A stretch of 64,000 nt of DNA from NCBI GenBank assembly GCA_014904985.1, contig MU128936.1:62001-126000 (forward strand). The letters run 5' to 3'. Below the pieces are notes generated by a model that worked only from the letters and a program-made list of their open reading frames with translations, did not search any database and was not told the origin of the DNA. This stretch comes from Hydnum rufescens UP504 (Eukaryota; Basidiomycota; Agaricomycetes; Cantharellales; Hydnaceae). The position numbers and the translations under genes are program-made. Positions 57,526 through 64,000 of the stretch are shown piece after piece (the first letter of the stretch is position 1; every line of letters begins with the position of its first letter).

Positions 57526-57730
57526 TAGTTTTAATCCTCTAGCCTCTCATGGTGGTGAACTGAATAGATCTTCTCATGGTGGCGCACTGACTGGGCCCAA
57601 TGCAACATTCTCTGTTAGTGGTCCCATGCAACCCATCAGCAGTTGGGTTGGGACCACCACTAGTTCTGCTGTTTCAAAGGGATCTCATGTCGATTTGACA
57701 TCAAGTTTTCAGTCCATTCCTCTTGGCTGA

Positions 57731-58526
57731 TGGTTTGCCATCATTGCTGGTCCTCTTCCTAATGACGGCTTTCATGACATTCAGCTCTGGCTGGATGTGT
57801 ACCCCCAAGTCATTGTGGTTTGTTGAGAATGGCAGAAATCGAGGTTCTCCATGCAGCTGTTGTTTAAGACCTGACAGATACACGACAAGCTGAAAACCCT
57901 TGTGTCGAGTTGGGCAACACCACATGGTGTGGATATTGGAACCACCACTGTGGAAGAACCAAGTGGGCCATCAGAGTGCTTCACAGGTCAGAAAGATCTT
58001 GAATATGTCGACCAGGTCTATGCTCATGCATGAAATCTAGATGAACTCAATGCATGCTCTGTTGCAGGGAGCACGTCTGTGTATTAAAGGAGGAGCAGAA
58101 AGGGCTTGCTATGGGGAGTTCTTCTTACACTATGGTACTTTCCCCCCTCTATCTGGAGCTGCCCCACTGAAAGCCGAGAGGCTGCGCCATCTGGACTGTG
58201 TTGAGTTCAGCACTGAGTGGTTCCTTGCACACCTTGCTGGGTTACAGGACCATGTTGATCTTCCTCTTCGTCGTATGGAGATGCTCATATGTGCACATAA
58301 GTATCATTCATTGGGTGCTGGCTTTGCCATGCCTATGTGGCCTACTGAGGGTCCAGTTGATGCTGTTATTCATTGTATTTCTCGAATGGCATGAGATGAC
58401 ATGGGATCTATGTTGACACCGAACCCCGTTGCCGATGAATCTTTTGGCTTCGTGAAATCTTCCTCTGTTTGGCATATCAAATTGGACTTGGGCCTTGATC
58501 ACCCTCAGTATCCAAAGTCTGAATGA
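57731..58526 (+). pseudogene. Decayed mobile-element-type gene with at least three in-frame stops
   Basis: One frame reads 'WFAIIAGPLPNDGFHDIQLW' and runs on past TGA 57824-57826 and TGA 57872-57874. After a plausible 51-base intron (about 58018-58068) it continues 'GARLCIKGGAERACYGEFFL', 'HLDCVEFSTEWFLAHLAGLQ' and 'MPMWPTEGPVDAVIHCISRM', past TGA 58392-58394, to 'LGLDHPQYPKSE' and the final TGA 58526. The protein-like character on both sides of each stop shows they are recent point lesions. I do not recognise the family. An alternative is several short independent exons. Confidence 0.5.
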
Positions 58527-58856
58527 TGCATTACATTTCCATACATGGCGTTTTTTTGTTTTATGCATCACATATTTGCGTCTGATTGTATGCCTTAATG
58601 GCACTACTACCGCACTAGAATGAAAACTCAGTTTGGCTTGCATGCTTAATTGCAAATCCGGCAGTTCCTGTTGGGAGAGTAAAGTTTTCTGCTTTCCTTG
58701 GTCCTTTCATTTTACAAGTTTAAGAAGCTTAAACATAATTTTTTATACTTGCCCAAGCAGGGCATGGACTGACAATGCTTGCCTTTTCCATGGTGTAGGA
58801 CATACCTGATAATTTCGTGTTATTCTGGGCCACACATTTAGCTCTTCATACCTTTT

Positions 58857-59275
58857 GGCTGTGGTTGCCTTTGTGTGACTGGGGCTATACTCAATTGGCA
58901 TGTCCTCATCAATTCCACGTCCTTTGGCTGTGGTTACCTTTGTGTGACTGGGGCTACACATTTTGATTGGCACACTCTCCACCAATCCCACTTTTGGCTG
59001 TGGTTGCCTTCACGTGACTGGGGCTATACATCCCAATCAGCATGCTCTCATCAATTCCACATCCTTTGGCTGTGGTTGCCTTCACGTGACTGGGGCTACA
59101 TATCTCAATCGCCACACTCTTCATCAATCCACGTCTTTTGGCTGTGGTTGCCTTTGTGTGACTGGGCTACACATTTCAATCACTGGGCTCTTTATCAATC
59201 TCACATCTTTTGGCTGTGGTTGCCGTCGTGTGACTGGGGCTACACATCTCTATTGACTACACATTTTGGGGCTTA
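58857..59275. repeat. Minisatellite of 69-72-base units, six copies
   Basis: Units begin GGCTGTGGTTGCCTTTGTGT-like at 58857, 58926, 58996, 59068, 59140 and 59212, each followed by GTGACTGGGGCTACA and a variable CATCAATCC-type half. A degenerate seventh copy may lie near 59315. The unit is divisible by three in the right half (72), which opens spurious reading frames with repeated 'FGCGCLHVTGA'. Confidence 0.9.
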
Positions 59276-59417
59276 GGTTGGCACATTTTCATCCTGACTC
59301 CAAGCTCCTGTGCCACAGTTGCCTTTGCGTGGTTGTGGTGCTTACCCCCTCACTGGTTTCTCGTAATGGCAGATCTGTGCATCATTTCCCCCTGCCACCA
59401 TCATCCATGTCTTTCAG

Positions 59418-61653
59418 ATGTCTTCATGGATGACACATTCAACCGCCACCAAATTGGCCGCAGGCAATAAGCGGACCAAAACTACTACCTCCAGGTCATC
59501 CACAAGCACTACTTCAAAGGGAGCCAAGGCACCATCTAAACCCACCAATGCCACATCAACACGCGTGAATGGTTCTCAGCAAAGAGGACTTAATTTAACC
59601 AATGAATTGGAGGGCAGTTCAGGGGATGGTGTTCTCCTGCACATACCTTCAAAGGCTTCTCAGAAGTCAGGCCTGAGTCAGGAGGACAATAATTCTGGCT
59701 CTGAACATCCTCCTCGCCATGCGACTAATAAATTCAGCACTAGACCAGTGGTAGAAGTTCCGCATTCGCGCCATGCTGCAGCCCCTGTTTCCTCATCATC
59801 AACAAGGGCTCAAGTACCCCCTGTGGATCCGTTCTCACCCACATCTCCACCCTCTAATTCTTTCAAGCCTCCCAGCAGTCCTTTACCTGGCCCGTCAGAC
59901 CCCTTTGACTCTATGACAGAAGGTACCACAGTCCGAGGTGCCGAAGATCGGGATCTTGAGGAAGAGGAGAACCATGGAGACGCTTCTGATGTCATACATC
60001 GCGGTGGCTGGTTCTCAATCAACCAAATCAAGTGGGCCCATGTGAAGTGTGAAGAATTCTTTGCAGAGCTGGATACAAAGGCCAAGGAGTGGAATCGAAG
60101 TCTGGAGTCGGTTCGGTGTGTCACCTTGGCCATCTCACCCTCCAAAATGTCACAGAATGGGAATGCGTAGAATGCATTCCAGGCATTGTACAAGAAAGAC
60201 CATCCAAATACTGATCCATCAGGTATGTATGTCCTTTATTCAGTATATATTCTTACACTAAGAATACTAATTGATGCTACTAGTGTCTGCTCAGGATTAT
60301 ACAGTGAACATGGTGCAGCCAGCATATGCACAGCTCATCGAATCCTTTGGAGGAGAGGAATCCCCAGAATGGGCTACAGAAGCTGCGTGGCTTATAGCAG
60401 AACATGAGAGTGCAAAGGTTGGAGCTACCAAGCTGGTCGCACAATCTGGTGGTGACATTGCACAGATTATGGCCAATCAAAAGGACAAGTGGACACACAA
60501 TATGCAGTGGCTGGCCACCATGGATATTCACACAATGTTTTTGATGGTTACTGGCAATGCTGCCTCCCCTGCTGCACATGCTCAGAACAAATGTCACCTG
60601 GGATCCGAGGAAATGGCTGCTTGGTACAACTCTAACTTTACGATGTCCACTCAACTTGCGAATATATATCAATTTATCCTCTCTTGCCATTCCTGGTATG
60701 CTGAGCTCAACCAATTCAATGAGGAGCAAGGGAAGAGGAAGCGTGATGAAGACCTCAGTACTATGTACAAGACCAGGACTGCTATCAAGGATACATTGAT
60801 AGGCCTTTTCTCGCCTTTTGTGAAGATGACAAAGTTTCCTTGGACCAACCTCGCCAAGGTCCTAGTTCAAAACAAACTTATCATTTCGAATTTTGTGCCG
60901 AATGACAAATTTCCAAACTTCAGCACGTCACTCTCAGATCTTCACACAACTGATCAGTATAAAACATTGTACTATGCGCTCAAGGAGTCTAGCCCTGAGA
61001 AGAAGATAGTCATCACCAAAGTGGATAACTGGCCAGTTGGAGAAGCTGAGGATGTGGCACTTATCACAGACAGGCATGGAGAGGTGATACTCTCGCTGGC
61101 AGCAGCACAGGATTATACTGCCCAGCATGGTGCTGGAGAGACTGGAGGAGGGGAAGGGAGCAAGGGGGTGAAACGGAGTGGGATGGACGTGGGTCTTGAT
61201 GACAGGAGAGGGAACAAGACCACAGTGGGAAAAAGGAAGAAGGCTGCTGTGAAGTCTGTTGCACTCATATGGGATGAATCGGAGGATGCTGACTCGGTAG
61301 ACAACTTACTGAGCTTTGGCAGTCAGGCTGCATCTCATGATTCCAGTAATTCATCAAGTATTCCCCGCAGCCACTCCTCACTGCACAACCAGCAGCAGCT
61401 CCCAAATCAGCCCTGCCCAAAGCCCTGCTTTACCTCTTCTCTATCTGTAACTACAGCAACACTGCCAGTACTCAATGGGCTCGGTCACTTGGAAAATGTG
61501 AACATTGACTTGGGTTCTGGGTTTCTCAATCAATGGACAGAGGAAGAACTTGATGTGGTGGCCGGACAGATTGGTTATCAAGGGTTTGGGGACAGCTCTA
61601 GTATGAACTTGAATGGGCAACCCACATATTCTGGAGAGCAACCTGGCTATTAG
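59418..61653 (+). pseudogene. Two-exon mobile-element-associated gene interrupted by one nonsense codon
   Basis: Exon 1 (from ATG 59418) is Ser/Thr/Pro-rich, with a basic start, then an acidic patch and 'GGWFSINQIKWAHVKCEEFF'. At 60168-60170 an in-frame TAG interrupts 'SQNGNA-NAFQALYKKDHPN'; coding character carries on without a break to a consensus donor (GTATGT) at about 60222. The intron ends near 60281 with TACTAG. Exon 2 gives 'SAQDYTVNMVQPAYAQLIES' and 370 more residues, including a basic nuclear-localisation-like patch ('GKRKKAAVK') and a Gln/Ser-rich tail; TAG 61653. From memory, similar long proteins recur in many copies in Agaricomycete genomes near transposons; no catalytic motif is visible. 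If the TAG is read through or is an error, the gene is otherwise intact. Confidence 0.6.
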
Positions 61654-62095
61654 GACCCCTTTATGCTGCTTCCAACTTCTGGTCCAAGTGTCCCTGCCTT
61701 GATGGGTCGACACCTTGGGCATTAATACTACCATCTCCTTCCCTTGATTTCTTCTCTTGTCCTTCAATGGACATGTTCTTGTTTTATTACAGTCCTTCAA
61801 CAGGCATCCTGTGTCTCAAAAAACTGTGCTAACTATGTGTTTCCCTCATCTTTGCTTTGTCTTTACTATAGTTAATATTACAATAGAATTAACATGCAGA
61901 GCACATGTATGAGGTTCCAAAACTGTGCAAGTGCATCAGTTGACCCCCAATTAGGCCCTAATTGGGCCCTAATAAGGACCCAAGTTGAAACCAGAATGGT
62001 GGATTGGGGCCCCAATAGTGTCTGGTACCTACTTAGGTACCAAATCATGCCCCAGAATAGATACCTAAGAAGGGGGTCACATATGGCTGCCTGAG
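61654..62095. other. Non-coding junction between the pseudogene and the retroelement fragment
   Basis: Contains palindromic AATTAGGGCCC-type blocks (61949-61985) and hairpin copy 2 (62005-62073). It may include remnants of a long terminal repeat, but neither LTR ends nor a primer-binding site could be identified. Confidence 0.4.
62005..62073 (-). repeat. Hairpin element, copy 2 (inverted relative to copy 1)
   Basis: Its reverse complement, with TTCTGGGGCATGATTTGG as the loop and TACCTAAGTAGGTACC as one arm, aligns with 56622-56690 over about 65 bases at roughly three-quarters identity by eye. The internal stem here pairs less well (about 10 of 14). Confidence 0.65.
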
Positions 62096-63199
62096 GTGTT
62101 AACCCTGGTGTTGGGCCAACTTGATCCAGATAGGGTTGTGCATCATCCAGGAGAGTTTGGCATGTTGTCAATAAAGTGCTTTATGTGTGGAGAAGAGGGG
62201 CACTCACTTAAAGATTGTCCCAAAACCAAAGCTTTCATCATGAAAAAGGTCTTGAAGTTGTCCAACACAGGCCATCTTGTACAAATTGATGGGACTGATC
62301 TACTGTGTGGGGACATCAATAACAGAGGAGCAGCCCATATCCTTCAGGATCAACTTGCAAATGCATCCAATGTCGAGATGGAACACTTACGTAGTTTTGA
62401 GCTCTTGAATCAAGAGTTTGCCACGTTTGGCAAGTACAAATATGAAGTTTTTCCGGCAGAGCAAAAGCAAGAAGAGGTGCAACCGAAGCGAAATGAACCG
62501 TATATGAAGGACGAACCTAAGGGAAAGAGAGCAGAATGCCCAAACAAGGCATACGTTGAGATACCCCAACAGCCCGTTAGACAAGATCAACCATCAAGTA
62601 CCAAGCCACCTACCATTCTGAAGTGGGAGAGTCGTACCGTGGATCCCGCGCCAGCTTTGCCAAACGAGGACATTGAAATGAAGGATGCAACAACAGGCGA
62701 GCCTGAAACCCGCAAACAGTTGGTTCCGAGCATGGAAAAGGATTTGCCGTTGCCTAAAGCAAAACCCAAAACTAGGACAACCTTAGATGACATTGTAGTA
62801 TGCGGGAAAGATGATCACGTCAAAAAGAGAGCCTCTCCTGCTTACCGGTTTGCCAGTGAACTGCAAGAAAGAGTCAATGTAGACACACTATTCAACTCCC
62901 TTATGGACAAAGAAGTGATGGTGAGGCTCGGAGATGTGATCAGGTTGTCATACGAACTTTGCAAGAGGCTCCAGATTGCGACTAAGATGCAACGTGTACC
63001 AGTCAAACTGGAAGCTGCCAGATCAAACAACATTGAGGCCACAATCAGTTCTATAGAACGTAACTTCAGATCTCTGTTCTTGGACTCTCCTAGTCCTCAA
63101 TATACTATGATTCAAGATTTGCCTAAGCTGGATCATCCCTCAATGCAAACCCATAATCTTGAACCTCTGAATCTGAAGCCGGGTAGAAAGCCAAAGTGA
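62096..63199 (+). mobile_element. Ty3/gypsy-type retrotransposon, 5'-truncated gag C-terminal part
   Basis: The open frame starts with a gag CCHC knuckle, CFMCGEEGHSLKDC (about 62183-62224), then a long hydrophilic region rich in Lys, Glu and Pro. This corresponds to the DUF4100-type linker between gag and protease of basidiomycete Ty3 elements. The usual gag capsid region before the knuckle is missing: stops in all frames and the hairpin element lie directly upstream. The frame ends '...LNLKPGRKPK' at TGA 63197-63199, after which the same frame stays open into the protease. Confidence 0.8.
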
Positions 63200-63802
63200 C
63201 CGCTCATAAACTGCCCACCTAAGAAGCTGCTCAATCAGCAAATTAATGCTGTAGCTTTTGAACTGGATGACGACAAGTCTGAAGACAACTATGGATCAGA
63301 TAGTGAAGTCAATACCAACAATCTTGCAGACGAATACTATAGGCAACAACTTGAACGGGAACACAAGCGAGTCTTCAACTTAAGGGAAACAGATTATTCC
63401 TTTCGCCCATTGTTTCTTGCTATGGTTACAGCCAAAATTCAGGGCACAATAATGGGACAGCCTTGTACCATGTTGATTGATAGCGGCAGCAAGTTAAATA
63501 TGATGGTTCTGTTGACTCAAGCTAAACTCAAGTTACCCATGGACCCCTCAGGAAAGGACTGGATTCTCCATGGAGTATCTGGGCATCAGGTCAATCTAGT
63601 GGGTCTATGTCATGATGCCCCAATCCAAGTTGGAGGAGTTCCTTTGCCGCACAACTTCTTCATCACATCTGACAACATCAGCCAAAAGGACATTATTCTA
63701 GGCCAGCCTTGGCTATTCTTGTACTCTGCTGTGGAAGATAAAAACATCCAGTATCAGAAAATGCGAAATTACACTACTTCCAGCCATTGGACGATCACAT
63801 GA
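63200..63802 (+). mobile_element. Retropepsin-like aspartic protease part of the same retrotransposon
   Basis: Continues in the same frame after the TGA with 'PLINCPPKKLLNQQINAVAF', an acidic stretch and the protease: the active-site motif is DSG in 'TMLIDSGSKLNMM' (about 63472-63510), and 'DIILGQPWLF' (about 63690) matches the hydrophobic-hydrophobic-G motif near the retropepsin end. It stops at TGA 63802 before any reverse transcriptase. Stops follow in all frames to 64000, so the downstream pol is missing or lies beyond a rearrangement. Confidence 0.8.
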
Positions 63803-64000
63803 CCAATTATGAAATTAATTACAGCTACACACAGAAACCGAATTTGTTTTATAACTCCGTCAGTTTTGATCAGAGAGGTATGCCCATATAATGCTTAGAA
63901 AGCTACGACTCACACCTTTCAAATGATACCAAACACAAGTTGAACAGACCAAAACTGCACTCTCCAGGCCAATTTTACTATTAAGATCCAGGATTTCCAG

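Noticed and set aside
56906..57730. 274-codon plus-strand open frame
   Set aside because: Its first third is the 30-base minisatellite, which keeps any frame open; a different frame has the more protein-like reading after 57150.
58875..59276. 133-codon plus-strand frame with repeated FGCGCLHVTGA peptides
   Set aside because: Entirely the translation of the 72-base minisatellite; no start context or unique sequence.

Overview
The window looks like nuclear DNA of a mushroom-forming basidiomycete (Agaricomycetes). Almost every recognisable gene is cut by many short GT-AG introns, mostly 45-65 bases. The families are typical of that group: a GMC alcohol oxidase, a DUF6534 membrane protein, an Nrg1-like C2H2 regulator, and gag/protease sequence of basidiomycete Ty3 type. 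The single tRNA gene carries a 13-base intron. Exon boundaries below were read by eye from splice sites, frame and family similarity, so gene spans are firmer than individual introns.

Layout. 1-1.85 kb: a GMC oxidoreductase on the minus strand, running off the left edge. 3.5-13.6 kb: one very large neurofibromin/IRA-type Ras GTPase-activating protein gene. 13.9 kb: tRNA-Arg(ACG), minus strand. 15.4-17.0 kb: a mitochondrial DNAJC28/DUF1992 protein. 17.2-20.7 kb: a long coiled-coil protein. 21.2-23.7 kb: an Nha1-type Na+/H+ antiporter (minus). 25.1-26.7 kb: a stomatin/band-7 protein (minus). 29.2-30.7 kb: a CCHC zinc-knuckle protein built by tandem duplication of an exon-intron unit. 32.4-34.9 kb: an Aro8-type aminotransferase. 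37.3-38.7 kb: an alpha/beta hydrolase. 39.1-40.3 kb: the translation factor Tma22/DENR. 41.1-42.5 kb: an Nrg1-like regulator. 42.5-47.5 kb: a homopolymer-rich stretch with no recognisable gene. 47.6-52.1 kb: a divergent pair, CHS5 (exomer) and SWA2 (auxilin), with start codons only 53 bases apart. 53.9-55.9 kb: a DUF6534 membrane protein (minus).

From about 56.6 kb to the right edge the character changes. There are two minisatellites, an inverted pair of hairpin elements about 5.4 kb apart, two decaying multi-exon genes with in-frame stops, and a 5'-truncated gag-protease fragment of a Ty3/gypsy retrotransposon. This is a mobile-element-rich, decaying region beside a conserved housekeeping block.

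Themes. Ras signalling, Na+/H+ homeostasis and two trans-Golgi vesicle factors are single conserved genes rather than a cluster; I see no secondary-metabolite cluster and no defence-type system. The most distinctive signal is the zinc-knuckle gene, where six successive knuckles are each split by a phase-0 intron between the metal-binding His and the last Cys. In three genes (zinc-knuckle, Tma22, Nrg1-like) one missing base breaks an otherwise convincing frame, in or beside a C or G run. That could be assembly error or real lesions, and it affects how those proteins should be read.
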